Shown: positions 54,134 through 63,927, numbered from the stretch's first letter. The stretch is 64,000 nt of DNA from Natrinema sp. HArc-T2 (GCF_041821085.1 NZ_JBGUAZ010000009.1:1-64000), one strand, 5' to 3'. The notes: generated by a model from the sequence alone, not told the origin. A program made the numbers and translations.

Positions 54134-54526
54134 TCACGCTGGCGCAACATCGGAAGAGTGCTGGCCGATAGGAAGGTCGATATCGATCTCATCGTACCAC
54201 ACAACCGGACGCTTTGCGCGACCGTTTTGCTCGAGTTCGACGAGTCCGTAGTCGGCAAGCTCGGTCACGTTCTCAGTGACTTCTGGCGGATGACGGCCGA
54301 CAATTCGCGCGAGTTCACGAATACTGTCTGGCTCATGATCAGCGATCGCCTCGAGGAGTTCGAGATTCGTCGGCCGAAAGATTCGACCGAACGTCTCGAG
54401 GTCCTCCACGGAGAGCGTCGACGGCTTGGGGTCGACACTCTCGCCAGCATCGAGAGCGGCAAGCGTGTCTTCGAGATCGCTACGGTCGGACGACGAGTTG
54501 ATACGGACGTGAAGTGTTTGGGTCAT
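54134..54526 (-). CDS. Winged-helix DNA-binding protein (HVO_A0114-type)
   Basis: 130-aa protein with a winged helix (LELLEAIADHEPDSIRELAR, then HPPEVTENVTELADYGLVEL and ENGRAKRPVVWYDEI). The N-terminal strand region is like the haloarchaeal HVO_A0114 group, which often sits beside small toxin-like partners. The gene is preceded by a 45-aa ORF on the same strand. Regulator of a small operon; the target is unknown. Confidence 0.75.
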   Translation of the reverse strand: MTQTLHVRINSSSDRSDLEDTLAALDAGESVDPKPSTLSVEDLETFGRIFRPTNLELLEAIADHEPDSIRELARIVGRHPPEVTENVTELADYGLVELEQNGRAKRPVVWYDEIDIDLPIGQHSSDVAPA

Positions 54527-54544
54527 GGGTGTGGGATCGGTGTA

Positions 54545-54682
54545 TTACCAGTCGGTTCGTTTGGCGAACGGAAGTGCCGAACGCCAAGCACGATACAGCG
54601 TCTGCAGTCCCGGATAATCGGCCTCGTAGGAAGATTGCGATTCCACTTGTGATTCAAGAAAATTGTTCAAATCTATTCTCAT
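54545..54682 (-). CDS. Tiny hypothetical protein upstream of the winged-helix gene
   Basis: 45-aa ORF (MRIDLNNFLESQVESQSSYE, then ADYPGLQTLYRAWRSALPFA). It ends 18 nt before the next gene start, so likely co-transcribed. It could be a truncated toxin-like partner, because a longer partner is common at this position. Unrecognised; moderate. Confidence 0.45.
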   Translation of the reverse strand: MRIDLNNFLESQVESQSSYEADYPGLQTLYRAWRSALPFAKRTDW

Positions 54683-54755
54683 ATAGGACACTCTGTGTGC
54701 TGGTTTCTACAAGATCGCCGGGAACTTTATCGGTATTGTTTGCAAACGTAGAACC

Positions 54756-54977
54756 ATGTCGATCCGGGAGGTTGTGGGACCGGACTCACTTGATCAAATG
54801 GTCTATGTTATTATGGTTTGGACTATTATCGTGTTCGCTTCTGCTTACATTCTTGACGGGCCAATTGTACGGTTAGAATCCCTCATTGGAACTGGAATTC
54901 TCCTTATTTGGGTCATCTGGGGTGTCAATTATCGTCTCCAGCAGATACAACAGGAACGGTACAAGCAGAATAAATAG
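54756..54977 (+). CDS. Small two-helix membrane protein (1)
   Basis: 73-aa protein with two hydrophobic helices (VYVIMVWTIIVFASAYIL; TGILLIWVIWGVNY) and a basic C-terminal tail (YRLQQIQQERYKQNK). Start ATG at 54756. Not recognised. It is followed by another two-helix protein before the antiporter; possibly part of the cation island. Confidence 0.6.
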   Translation: MSIREVVGPDSLDQMVYVIMVWTIIVFASAYILDGPIVRLESLIGTGILLIWVIWGVNYRLQQIQQERYKQNK

Positions 54978-55073
54978 ATATTGAAGACGACAAGTAAATA
55001 GTGATAGTTCACCAAATATATCCAGCGAGGACATGATATAAATGCTCTTCCGATATTAGAATGTAACCTCTGT

Positions 55074-55283
55074 ATGTCTAAACAAACTAGTCAACCTTCA
55101 GAACCAGCTTATTGGTGGATTGGTTATGTCATGCTTTTTGGCTTCCTATCTGCTGTTATTTCTATAACTCTCCAATCAGGTGTTTTTCCACATCCAGTTC
55201 CAAATTCGATCCTGAATATAATCGGATACAGTGGTATCTTTCTGATCCTGGTCGCGTTTTTCATCCAAATATTGCTTGAGTGA
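55074..55283 (+). CDS. Small two-helix membrane protein (2)
   Basis: 69-aa protein with two hydrophobic helices (YWWIGYVMLFGFLSAVISIT; IIGYSGIFLILVAFFIQILL) and a Pro-rich loop. AT-rich codon use compared with neighbours. No family recognised. Confidence 0.55.
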   Translation: MSKQTSQPSEPAYWWIGYVMLFGFLSAVISITLQSGVFPHPVPNSILNIIGYSGIFLILVAFFIQILLE

Positions 55284-55501
55284 TTAATATTTTTCTCACC
55301 TCCTGTTATTCTCAACCTCTCAATATCTAACAGGAAAACCTCGCACCCAATATTGTACTTTTGACGTTAAAATCTGACTTCAATAGTATCTGTGTACCTT
55401 CTGGTGACTAAGCTTTTAGAAGATAACACTACTTCGGGTTGCAGTTGGTTTCATGGTGGTTTTATAGTAGGGGTTTAGTTAAACAGATAGGTGTATTCTC
55501 T

Positions 55502-57373
55502 ATGAGTGCTGGGACTGAATTAGTTGCTCTCGTCGTAATCATCTTAGGGTTGGGTGTTGCTTCACAGGTATTAGCTGACCGCTTGGAGATTCCCAGTGTA
55601 CTCTTTCTCATTCTCGCAGGAGTTGCTGTTGGGCCTGAAGGGGCTGATCTTGTTGGATTAGAATCGTTCGGTGGTCCCGGTCCTCTCTCAGCGATTGTTG
55701 GACTGTCTGTCGCAATTATCGTCTTTGAGGGTGCGTTCCACCTAAAGCTTACAAAACTCCGGCAGACACCGCGTGAAGCGATTCGGTTGATTACAGTGGG
55801 TGCACTCATTGCTCTTGTTGGGACAGCTGCCGTTGTCAGATTCGCGCTCAATGTCTCGTGGGAGTTGTCGTTTCTTGTTGGCTCACTCCTCATCGCGACT
55901 GGTCCGACAGTCATCACACCAATTTTGGATGTTGTCCCGGTCCGAGATCGCGTCGCAGCAGCGCTCGAAACGGAAGGGATAGTTAACGATGTGACCGCAG
56001 CAATTTTAGCTGTCGCTGTCTTCGAAATGGTTGTTTCTGAGGAGACCGGGATACAGGTGTTAGTCGAAGAATTTGTTTCCCGACTTGGGATTGGTCTCCT
56101 CATCGGTGTCCTGGCAGCGGGGTTCCTCTGGTATCTCCTCAACCACGTTGATCTGTCTCCGTCGAATGCAGTCCGGAATTCACGACTAATCGTTCTCGTT
56201 GGAGCGCTTGCCACCTATGGAATCGCAAACACGATTATCACAGAGGCAGGTATTGCGGCGGTTGCAACAGCAGGGCTACTCCTTGGAAATGCTGGAGTCC
56301 CCTATGAGGACGAGATTGAGGCGTTCAAGGGCGATATCACGCTGATCGTTCTCTCATTTGTCTTCATCTCACTTACGACGCTCCTCTCTCTCGAGGATCT
56401 CTTTTCGCTTGGAGTCGGTGGTGTTGTCGTCGTCCTCGCTGTAATAGCAGTCATTCGCCCTGTTTCAGTGCTCCTCTGTACGCACGGAGAACAGTTCTCG
56501 TTCCGTGAGCAACTGTTCATGAGTGTCGTTGGTCCACGGGGAATCATCCCGGCAAGTGTAGCGACGCTCTTTGCACTTGAACTCCGATCATCGAACCCCG
56601 AAGCGGCGACTGTTCTCGTTGGAACTGTGTTTCTGGTGATTCTGACAACGGTTATTTTCGAAGGAGGGTTTGCCAGGCATATCGCACAAGCACTCAAGGT
56701 ACTACCAATGCGCGTAATCATTGTTGGCGGTGGTCGTGTCGGTCGCGGCCTCGCCGAACGGCTGGAGGATCGTGGTGAAAATGTTATTCTTATCGATGAT
56801 GATCAGGATAAAGTCGAGACGGCACGGAACGCTGGGTTCACTGTCTACCATGGCGATGGGACAGATATATCGGTTCTGCAATCTGCGGGCGCGGCGAATG
56901 CGAAAATTGTCGCTGCGGCAACGGGTGACGATGACACAAATTTACTCATCGCTCAACTGGCAAACTCGAAGTTTGACAGCGAGACAGTCATTGCTCGGGT
57001 GAATACACCGGGTAACGCCGATGCATTTGAGGAGTTGGGTGTGCGAGCAATTGCAGCTGACGAATCGATCGCCCAGTCCATGGATAATGCAATTGAACGG
57101 CCTGCTCTCTCGGAGTGGATGACTGAACTCGGTCGATCCGGCGACGTTCAAGAAATTGAAGTAACATCCGAAAAACTGGTCGGCAAATCGATTCGCGAGC
57201 TCGATCAAGAGCTCCCAGATGGCGTCTTAGTCGCACTCGTCAGTCGCGATGGTGAGTCGGAAGTACCTGATGCAGACTTGGTTCTTCAACACGGAGACCA
57301 TCTCACGTTCGTCGGTCGGCGAAACGCGGTTCATGAGGCACTCGAGCAGTGCCACCCACACCTTCGTACCTAA
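55502..57373 (+). CDS. CPA-type cation/proton antiporter fused to RCK (TrkA-N/TrkA-C)
   Basis: 623-aa protein. The first ~395 residues are a membrane antiporter domain of about 11-12 helices with GVASQVLADRLEIPSVLFL and GPTVITPILDVVP/EGIVNDVTA, the CPA1/NhaP-type core. A TrkA-N (RCK) domain starts MRVIIVGGGRVGRGLAERLE with a GxGxxG nucleotide site, followed by a TrkA-C-like domain (EVTSEKLVGKSIRELDQEL). Start at 55502 was chosen because an earlier start adds a non-conserved piece. Likely exchanges Na+ or K+ for H+ under NAD(H) or nucleotide control. Confidence 0.9.
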   Translation: MSAGTELVALVVIILGLGVASQVLADRLEIPSVLFLILAGVAVGPEGADLVGLESFGGPGPLSAIVGLSVAIIVFEGAFHLKLTKLRQTPREAIRLITVGALIALVGTAAVVRFALNVSWELSFLVGSLLIATGPTVITPILDVVPVRDRVAAALETEGIVNDVTAAILAVAVFEMVVSEETGIQVLVEEFVSRLGIGLLIGVLAAGFLWYLLNHVDLSPSNAVRNSRLIVLVGALATYGIANTIITEAGIAAVATAGLLLGNAGVPYEDEIEAFKGDITLIVLSFVFISLTTLLSLEDLFSLGVGGVVVVLAVIAVIRPVSVLLCTHGEQFSFREQLFMSVVGPRGIIPASVATLFALELRSSNPEAATVLVGTVFLVILTTVIFEGGFARHIAQALKVLPMRVIIVGGGRVGRGLAERLEDRGENVILIDDDQDKVETARNAGFTVYHGDGTDISVLQSAGAANAKIVAAATGDDDTNLLIAQLANSKFDSETVIARVNTPGNADAFEELGVRAIAADESIAQSMDNAIERPALSEWMTELGRSGDVQEIEVTSEKLVGKSIRELDQELPDGVLVALVSRDGESEVPDADLVLQHGDHLTFVGRRNAVHEALEQCHPHLRT

Positions 57374-57466
57374 GAATCGCGTTGGATTTTTCCACACGGT
57401 CGAAAAACCACACTGGGTTCTAGCGAGTCTCCAGAAGAAGATCTCAAAGTGCAGTGTTTAATCGTC

Positions 57467-57670
57467 TTATTGACGTGTTCCACGATAAATAATATATAAT
57501 ATGAAAAATAGTATGTAGATGATTGCGCCTCCAGACGTGAGGACCGACCGTCCCACGACAGCAATAAAGAGAATGAGCAGTGGGCCGACAAGCAGCAGTA
57601 CATCGAAGACCCGATCCTCAGCGCCTGCCTCAAGGAGGTCTCCGACGACCGGGAAGTCACGAAGATTCAT
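57467..57670 (-). CDS. Small membrane protein coupled to TrkH
   Basis: 67-aa protein with a MNLRDFPVVGDLLEAG start at 57670, two hydrophobic helices and a basic C-terminus. It overlaps the TrkH stop (ATGA), so it is the last gene of the trkH transcript. Possibly an accessory subunit of the transporter. Family unknown. Confidence 0.7.
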   Translation of the reverse strand: MNLRDFPVVGDLLEAGAEDRVFDVLLLVGPLLILFIAVVGRSVLTSGGAIIYILFFILYIIYRGTRQ

Positions 57671-59217
57671 TGGTAAATCCCTCCACGACGGAAGAGTGCT
57701 CGGAGTGTTACCAACACGGGGATAATCTCGAGGCGACCGATCCACATATTGAACAGGAACATGAGTTTCCCAAGCGTCGGAAGCGACTCCGGCCCGGTGA
57801 TGCCCGCGGAGAGGCCGACGTTGCCCTGAGCGCTCGCAACCTCGAAGATGACGTTCTCGAGGGTGTACTCTCCCTGTGGAAGTATCAGGAGAAGCACAAA
57901 CATCCCAATGCCAAGGAAGACAAACCAGAGAAAGCCGATAATGGCTGCTTCCTCGAACTCCTGACGGACTTCCCGTTCGTCGAGCCGGCGACCGTTGATT
58001 TTCAACCGGCGAACTGCTGTCTTAGGATAAAAGACATCCGTGATACGGAATCGGATTCCCTTTAATAGCGTGAGAGCCCGGATGAGCTTAATTCCGCCGA
58101 CTGTCGACCCAGCTGCACCGCCGACAATCATCCCGAAAACCACCGTGAGCTGGGCCTGTGCTGGCCACCGGCCAAGCGCGACGTTCGTCGAGTCGACTGC
58201 AGTCTGGAAGCCGGCGCAGGTCGCCGCCGAGACGAACTGGAAGGAGCTGTAACGAAACGCCGTAAACAGGGTGTCATACGTTTCGGTGACGTAGACGAGC
58301 GCGGTAAGAGCGAGCGTGCCAGCGCTCATGTAGATGAATACCCATCGAGTCTGGAGATCCGTATAGAGGTTTCGGAGGTCGCCTTGCAGGATGAGATAGT
58401 GCACCGGAAACGCGATACTACCGAGCAGCATGATCGGCAGGAGCGCGAAGTCGATAGCGGCGCTGTCATAGGTGGCGATCGAATTGTCGGTAATCGAGAA
58501 TCCACCAGTTGATAAGCCAGTCATCGCGTGGTTGATTGCGCCCCAGAGAGGCATCCCGACAACCCAGAGTAACAGGATCGAGACGAATGTAAAGAGGAGG
58601 AAGATCCACCAGATCGTCTGCACTGTGGAGACGATACTCGGATGAATCCGTTCGGATCGCGCTTCGCTCTCATAGAGCGTCAGTGACCCACTGCCAGGGC
58701 GGGCGAGGATCGCCGTCGTCAGGACGATCACGCCGACGCCACCGACCCACTCGATGAACGATCGCCACCACTGCAGCGTCCGTGGTAAGACCTCCTCGTT
58801 GTCGGTCATCGTCAGGCCAGTCCCGGTAAAGCCGCTCATACTCTCGAAGACGGCGTTGAGTGGATTAGTAAACGCCGCGAGTGTCTCCGTCTGTGCCGGC
58901 GTCTCGAGGACTGGGAGCCCAAGCTCAACGGTCCACGCAATGAGGAGGAACGGGACCGATCCGAAAAGCGCGACACAGAACCAGCCCGTCGCGGCGATGA
59001 TCATCCCGTGTAGCTTACCAGGCTGGGTCGCTTCCTCAAACGTCGACGCCAGGGCATAGCCGATACCAAGCGGGAGCAACCCGGAGACGACAAGAGCCGG
59101 AATCACATAGTATTCTCCCCAGACAAGCGGGACAAGCAGGGAAACGAACAGTAATCCGGCCAGCGCTTGGAACATGCGCCCTAAGTCTCGGCTGATCGTT
59201 TCCATCGCTTCGTTCAT
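57667..59217 (-). CDS. trkH: TrkH-type potassium uptake channel (1)
   Basis: 516-aa membrane protein with the four-fold K+-channel-like repeat. P-loop selectivity segments read SGFTGTGLTM, LSTGGFS, TCAGFQTAV and AQGNVGLSAG. Needs a TrkA/RCK partner, and a trkA gene (59345-60031) lies upstream. Start ATG at 59217. K+ uptake for salt-in osmoadaptation is the expected role. Confidence 0.92.
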   Translation of the reverse strand: MNEAMETISRDLGRMFQALAGLLFVSLLVPLVWGEYYVIPALVVSGLLPLGIGYALASTFEEATQPGKLHGMIIAATGWFCVALFGSVPFLLIAWTVELGLPVLETPAQTETLAAFTNPLNAVFESMSGFTGTGLTMTDNEEVLPRTLQWWRSFIEWVGGVGVIVLTTAILARPGSGSLTLYESEARSERIHPSIVSTVQTIWWIFLLFTFVSILLLWVVGMPLWGAINHAMTGLSTGGFSITDNSIATYDSAAIDFALLPIMLLGSIAFPVHYLILQGDLRNLYTDLQTRWVFIYMSAGTLALTALVYVTETYDTLFTAFRYSSFQFVSAATCAGFQTAVDSTNVALGRWPAQAQLTVVFGMIVGGAAGSTVGGIKLIRALTLLKGIRFRITDVFYPKTAVRRLKINGRRLDEREVRQEFEEAAIIGFLWFVFLGIGMFVLLLILPQGEYTLENVIFEVASAQGNVGLSAGITGPESLPTLGKLMFLFNMWIGRLEIIPVLVTLRALFRRGGIYQ

Positions 59218-59344
59218 ACACGCTTCACCTCCAGTTTCGTATTCCCACTTGCAGCGGTGTACTGATCAGCTGTTTGAGCTCTGATTCGCTGCCGCAGCTG
59301 GAGTAGTACATACATATAAAAACTCTCACCTCTAGTTTCGGTCA

Positions 59345-60031
59345 TCATTTGGTTCTGTCTTCGGTATGACCGAATACATTGGTCAGTTCGGGAGCAGCGC
59401 CAAACGCCGAATAGACGGTCAGTAGATCACCGGCTTTGATCTCCATCCCGCCTTTTGGGGTAAGTGGTGAGTCCTGTCCTTCGCGCTCGATCGCAACGAT
59501 TAGAACGTCGTCAGGGAGAACCTCCTCTTCCGCTGCCTCGACAATCGTTTTGCCATCGATTGGAGAATCTTCGGTAACAGTGATCTCGAAGACTTCTGCC
59601 TCTTCGCCGATTCGCATATAGTCGACGATCGCCGGTCGAGCGACCGCGCGGTAGAGATATTCGGCGATGAGCTCCTGTGGGTTCTCCATCGTATTGACGC
59701 CAATCTGGCGAAACACGTTCATGTGCTCGGGATCGTGCACAACTGAGACGACTGCTGGTACCTCGTGTTCCTGCGCGAGCAGACAGACCATGATATTGGT
59801 TGCGTCTCGGTCGGTCGTGCTGATTAGAGCGTCTGCTTCTTCGATACCGGCATCCATGAGTACCCCATGGGCCGTCGCATCGTCATTGAGAACCAGACAA
59901 TCGTACTCACCGGCAACCCGATCAGCTCGTTCTTCGTCGTTCTCGATGACGACGACTTCGTTGCCCGACCGAGTCGTGATGTTGATCAGTGGCGTTCCAA
60001 TATCTCCTGCTCCAACGATGAGAATATACAT
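59345..60031 (-). CDS. trkA: TrkA K+ regulatory protein (RCK)
   Basis: 228-aa cytosolic RCK protein. TrkA-N starts MYILIVGAGDIGTPL with the GxGxxG nucleotide site; a TrkA-C domain follows (FEITVTEDSPIDGKTIVEAA to DLLTVYSAF). It gates a TrkH channel by sensing NAD(H)/ATP. Lies 127 bp upstream of trkH on the same strand, so likely one transcription unit. The next element upstream is a broken Usp gene. Confidence 0.92.
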   Translation of the reverse strand: MYILIVGAGDIGTPLINITTRSGNEVVVIENDEERADRVAGEYDCLVLNDDATAHGVLMDAGIEEADALISTTDRDATNIMVCLLAQEHEVPAVVSVVHDPEHMNVFRQIGVNTMENPQELIAEYLYRAVARPAIVDYMRIGEEAEVFEITVTEDSPIDGKTIVEAAEEEVLPDDVLIVAIEREGQDSPLTPKGGMEIKAGDLLTVYSAFGAAPELTNVFGHTEDRTK

Positions 60032-60037
60032 GTATAC

Positions 60038-60292
60038 TTATAACTCGAGTCGCTGCATGATCACTTCCCGAATCGACATGGGAGACTCCTCTGGCCTACG
60101 TGCCATCATGACTGTTCCGTCTGTTTGTTCGCCAATGCTCTCCACAAGGGAGCCATTGTCTTTTCTACGGCATGGATACCTGTGACGCGGTGGAACTGAT
60201 AGCGTTCGAAGATAGCTGCTATGTCCCGTGCGTTCGCCTCGTCGGAAACTGGAACAACGTGGTACAGAGATACACTCTACAAGAATTTGCAT
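60038..60292 (-). pseudogene. Frameshifted universal stress protein remnant
   Basis: One minus frame reads VVPVSDEANARDIAAIFERY, then QFHRVTGIHAVEKT (about 60260-60160), matching Usp N-terminal layout. The other frame reads SLVESIGEQTDGTVMMARRP (about 60155-60095) and ends at MQRLEL. No frame spans both, so one or more frameshifts broke a Usp gene located just before trkA. An intact relative is at 61682-62131. Confidence 0.55.
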
Positions 60293-60299
60293 TAGCAGA

Positions 60300-60650
60300 T
60301 CACTCTCTCAAATCTCCGATAAATGACCAGTTGAGGGTTTCTTCGCCATCTGGATGTCTCTCCCGAGTTACATGGTAGAGTGAAACAAGAGACGAATCGC
60401 CGTCGGAATCGTCCGTGTCAGGAGACCGCATTCGGACTAACGTGTATACTCCCTCATCCTCTATCGAGAGGACATCCCCTTTTGCTTCTTCGCGGATCTG
60501 TTGCTCTAGCGGCGGATGAGCCTCTTCAAGAAGCTGCTCGGCATATTCATGTACTGCGTGAAGTTCTGGTGGCTCAAGGGTATCCAGTTGCTCAACAAGG
60601 GCATCCGGGAGCTGCTCTGTGGGTGATCGTCCGTCGTCTGAATTGCTCAT
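60300..60650 (-). CDS. Haloarchaeal hypothetical protein
   Basis: 116-aa acidic protein starting MSNSDDGRSPTEQLPDALVE. A helix with LDTLEPPELHAVHEYAEQLL and a beta-containing C-terminus (GVYTLVRMRS, SLVSLYHVTRERHPD). Unrecognised family, frequent in haloarchaea by style. It precedes the Usp remnant and trkA on the same strand. Confidence 0.6.
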   Translation of the reverse strand: MSNSDDGRSPTEQLPDALVEQLDTLEPPELHAVHEYAEQLLEEAHPPLEQQIREEAKGDVLSIEDEGVYTLVRMRSPDTDDSDGDSSLVSLYHVTRERHPDGEETLNWSFIGDLRE

Positions 60651-60881
60651 ACATGGACCCCTATTCTGGAAAGCAAAATAACTTCCGCTGGATTTACGGA
60701 TTCGTTCTCTTAATCGCGGCAATCTTTCTTATCGTTTAACGCCCTCGAGGTGACGTGTTCCCAGTGAAATCCCTACTTATCCATCAGACAGCATCGCATC
60801 TTTGGTGTGGTCGATGCTGTTTCCAATCGAGAACAAAAGTCAAGTTAAATGCCGAAAGGGAGCCAATTGTCTCGTATAAGT

Positions 60882-61622
60882 ATGTCCAAAGGTATCGATG
60901 AGATCGATGAGGAGATACTGTATTATCTTACGCGGGAGGGTCGTCACACGTCTGCACCAGATATCGCTGAGAAAGTAGATGTCTCTGCTCCGACTGTCCG
61001 TAATCGGATTCGCCGTCTCGAAGAAGATGGGATCATTAAGGGCTACCATGCTCATGTGGACTACGAGCGAGCCGATGGCCGATTAGCAAATCTGTTCACC
61101 TGTACCACGCCAGCGACTGATCGGCAGGAACAGGCCCAGCGGGTGCTTGATATTCCTGGTGTTATCAACGTCAGAGAGATCATGACTGGCAAAGGAGATC
61201 TCCAAATCAAGGTCGTCGGGATGGATACCGATGACCTCACACGCATCGCACAGGATATTACAGCTCTCGGTATCGAAATTGATGATGAGGGCCTTATTCA
61301 CAGAGAATATGTCCGCCCATACGCTCAGTTCGGTCCTCGGGAAAAGGAACCAATTTCGCCAGTAACCGGTGTTGCAGGTCTTGCTGGAGATGCAGATGTA
61401 ATCGAAGTCATCGTGAAGGAAGGTGCACCAATCACTGGCAAAACGCTCCAACAAGCCAACGAAGAGGGCCTCATTCCCGCAAGCGTACTGGTGGTGAGAA
61501 TTGATCGGGATGATCAGGCCATCACTCCAACAGGAGAGACCATAATCAGAGAGGATGACTTCGTGACGATTCACTCGCGATCGGGAATCACTGATGATAC
61601 CTTAGAGGTGTTCACTGGCTAA
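60882..61622 (+). CDS. Lrp/AsnC-type regulator fused to an RCK_C (TrkA-C) domain
   Basis: 246-aa protein. N-terminal winged helix: IDEEILYYLTREGRHTSAPD and VSAPTVRNRIRRLEEDGIIK; an AsnC-type ligand-binding region follows (FTCTTPATDRQEQAQRVLD, VREIMTGKGDLQIKVVG). The C-terminal domain is TrkA-C-like (VIEVIVKEGAPITGKTLQQA to DDFVTIHSRSG). A DNA-binding protein with the ligand-sensing domain of K+ channels sits between trkA and the second trkH, so it probably regulates K+ uptake genes. Start at 60882 begins the Lrp N-terminus. Confidence 0.88.
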   Translation: MSKGIDEIDEEILYYLTREGRHTSAPDIAEKVDVSAPTVRNRIRRLEEDGIIKGYHAHVDYERADGRLANLFTCTTPATDRQEQAQRVLDIPGVINVREIMTGKGDLQIKVVGMDTDDLTRIAQDITALGIEIDDEGLIHREYVRPYAQFGPREKEPISPVTGVAGLAGDADVIEVIVKEGAPITGKTLQQANEEGLIPASVLVVRIDRDDQAITPTGETIIREDDFVTIHSRSGITDDTLEVFTG

Positions 61623-61681
61623 TTTGGCAGTGTAATTGAGGTACCCAACTGTTATGCTGTGTGTTATCTTCCTTCTCTTGT

Positions 61682-62131
61682 ATGGGAAGTATACCTGACT
61701 CCTCTCATGGTAGCCTTCTTGCACATGTTCTTGTTCCGGTCGCAAACGAGAACGATGCCGAGAAGACAGCGATGGCGCTTGAACCGTACGATCCAGACAA
61801 GGTGACAGTGCTCCATGTTGTCGAAAAGGGAAAAGGCGTTCCAGATAAGACACCCGTTGAGCAATCCGAAAACATCGCTGCAGAATCGTACGCCGCTGTC
61901 CGCAGCGTATTCCCTGATGCTGATGAACACACTGCTTATGCTCGAGATGTCATTGACGCCATTTTTGAGGCTGCTGCTGAGATAGATGCGAGCGCTATTG
62001 CGTATCGTTCCCGTGGTGGAAACCGAATCATGCAGTTTCTGTCGGGAGATCGCTCGCTCAAACTCGTTACCCAAGCTAATCGGCCCGTCATCGCATTGCC
62101 GCAGGCAGATGGAGACATGTCAGCCGAGTGA
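61682..62131 (+). CDS. Universal stress protein-like protein
   Basis: 149-aa Usp-type protein ([20 protein letters not shown]). The nucleotide-loop reads [20 protein letters not shown], not the classic G-2x-G-9x-GS/T, so ATP binding is uncertain. It is between the Lrp-RCK regulator and the second TrkH, as is typical of Usp genes near K+ transporters. Start MGSIPDSS at 61682. Confidence 0.82.
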   Translation: MGSIPDSSHGSLLAHVLVPVANENDAEKTAMALEPYDPDKVTVLHVVEKGKGVPDKTPVEQSENIAAESYAAVRSVFPDADEHTAYARDVIDAIFEAAAEIDASAIAYRSRGGNRIMQFLSGDRSLKLVTQANRPVIALPQADGDMSAE

Positions 62132-62219
62132 TCTCACACTCCCGGCGTCTCAACGACAGCCAAACAGCCGATTACGGAGTGAATCGACGGTGGGTCGTTC
62201 AGCCCAATAACACAGGAAT

Positions 62220-63758
62220 TCACCGCTTCCAGAAGCTACCAGTGAACAGCACGAGCACGGGGATGATCTCGAGGCGACCGATCCACATGAGAAAGACCAT
62301 GACGAGCTTCGAGCTGTCTGGGAACAGAAAGTAGCTTCCATAGGGTCCAACTGAGCCGAATCCGGGGCCGATGTTGCCGATCGTCGCGAGGCTGGCACTG
62401 AAGGCCTCGAGCGGCGTCAGCGTGTAGCCAATACGACTGGCATCAAGCGCGAGAAACAGCGTCGCAATGGCGAAAATAAAGAGATACATGAACGTAAATC
62501 CGAGGACGCCGCGGATAGCATCTTCGTCGACAACGTTTCCACCCAGGCGAATCGGCCGGACGACCTCGGGATGGGAGGCCGTAAACAGCTCTCGTCGGAG
62601 GACCTTGAGGACAATTAGCCACCGGACGACCTTGACACCACCACCGGTCGAGCCAGCCGAACCGCCGACGAGCATGGCAAAGAGGAGGACGATCTTCCCC
62701 GTCGAGGACCACTCGACGAAGTCGCTGGTCGCGTAGCCGGTCGAGGTCAGCAACGACGCGATCTGGAAGGCGCTCTGTCGCAACGAGTTCTCGAGGACAC
62801 CCTCAGTGACGCCGCCAAGGCCCGCAAGCGCCGGTGCGGTGCCAGAGTAGAGCATCCCGGCGAGGAGGACGGTGAGACCAGCGATCGCGGCGATGTAGGC
62901 GCGAAACTCGGAGTTGCGAACGAAGCGGTGGCCCTCGCCGCTAAAGACGTGCCAGAACAGGGCGAAGTTCGTCCCAGCGATGATCATGAAGGGGATTGCC
63001 GTCCACTGGACAATCGCAGAAAAGGCCGCGACGCTGTCGGCCTCTGGGGAGAACCCGCCCGTCGGGAGTGTTGTAAACCCGTGGGCGATGGCGTTGTACA
63101 GCCCCATGTTGGGGGCCATCCCCGCGAGATGAAAGCCATAGAGCAATGCAATGTAGACCGCGGTAAAGGCGAAGTAGACGAGCCAGAGGATCCGCGCCGT
63201 TTCGGCGATCCGCGGCGTCAGTTTTTGTAACTCCGGGCCGGGCGCTTCCGACTCGATGAGCTGGGCACCGCTGACAGCGACTTCCGGGAGGATCGCGACC
63301 ATCAACACGATGATCCCCATCCCGCCGAGCCACTGGGTGAGCTGTCGCCACATCATCACGGCGTGGGAGTGCCGTTCCAGCGAGATTTCCCCGAGGACGG
63401 TCGCCCCAGTCGTCGTGAAGCCGGACATTGACTCGAACAGCGCGTTGACGGGATCGGCAAGCGTCGACTCGGTCCCCCAGCCCGCGAGTACGTACGGGAC
63501 CGCGCCCACGGCGGCGACGGCGAGCCATGAAATCGCGACAAACAACATCGCTTCCCGGATCTGCAGGTTCGGCTCGACCTCGAGCTGCTCGAGGCCGTAA
63601 CCGACGGTGATCGTCAGTGCAATTGTTGCGATGAACGGGAACAGGGGATCGCCGTAGATGAGCGCCACGACGATTGGGATCACTAACGGAACGGAGAGAT
63701 ACTTGAGAACGGTCCCAACGAGCGCGAAGCTGGCGCGCCAGTCAGTTCGCAGCCGCAT
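62220..63758 (-). CDS. trkH: TrkH-type potassium uptake channel (2)
   Basis: 512-aa paralog of the 57667 gene. P-loops read SGFTTTGATV, TLPTGGFS, LTSTGYAT and TIGNIGPGFG. Start MRLRTDWRASF at 63758 was chosen over an in-frame extension to 63845. It lies convergent to the Usp-like gene and would need RCK control; the trkA at 59345 and the Lrp-RCK gene are candidates. Confidence 0.92.
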   Translation of the reverse strand: MRLRTDWRASFALVGTVLKYLSVPLVIPIVVALIYGDPLFPFIATIALTITVGYGLEQLEVEPNLQIREAMLFVAISWLAVAAVGAVPYVLAGWGTESTLADPVNALFESMSGFTTTGATVLGEISLERHSHAVMMWRQLTQWLGGMGIIVLMVAILPEVAVSGAQLIESEAPGPELQKLTPRIAETARILWLVYFAFTAVYIALLYGFHLAGMAPNMGLYNAIAHGFTTLPTGGFSPEADSVAAFSAIVQWTAIPFMIIAGTNFALFWHVFSGEGHRFVRNSEFRAYIAAIAGLTVLLAGMLYSGTAPALAGLGGVTEGVLENSLRQSAFQIASLLTSTGYATSDFVEWSSTGKIVLLFAMLVGGSAGSTGGGVKVVRWLIVLKVLRRELFTASHPEVVRPIRLGGNVVDEDAIRGVLGFTFMYLFIFAIATLFLALDASRIGYTLTPLEAFSASLATIGNIGPGFGSVGPYGSYFLFPDSSKLVMVFLMWIGRLEIIPVLVLFTGSFWKR

Positions 63759-63927
63759 CGAACACCCCACTCGAATAGTCACATATAGACATAGTTGTAA
63801 TGGCCTTTCGCTAAGGCCATAATGAATCCATCGTGACTGCCACAAGGTAAGCGAGGGAGTGCTTGGGGCTTGACCTCAAGTATGGTTGAGTGAAGGTTCT
63901 TTATGCGGCTCGTGTGTATTATGAACT

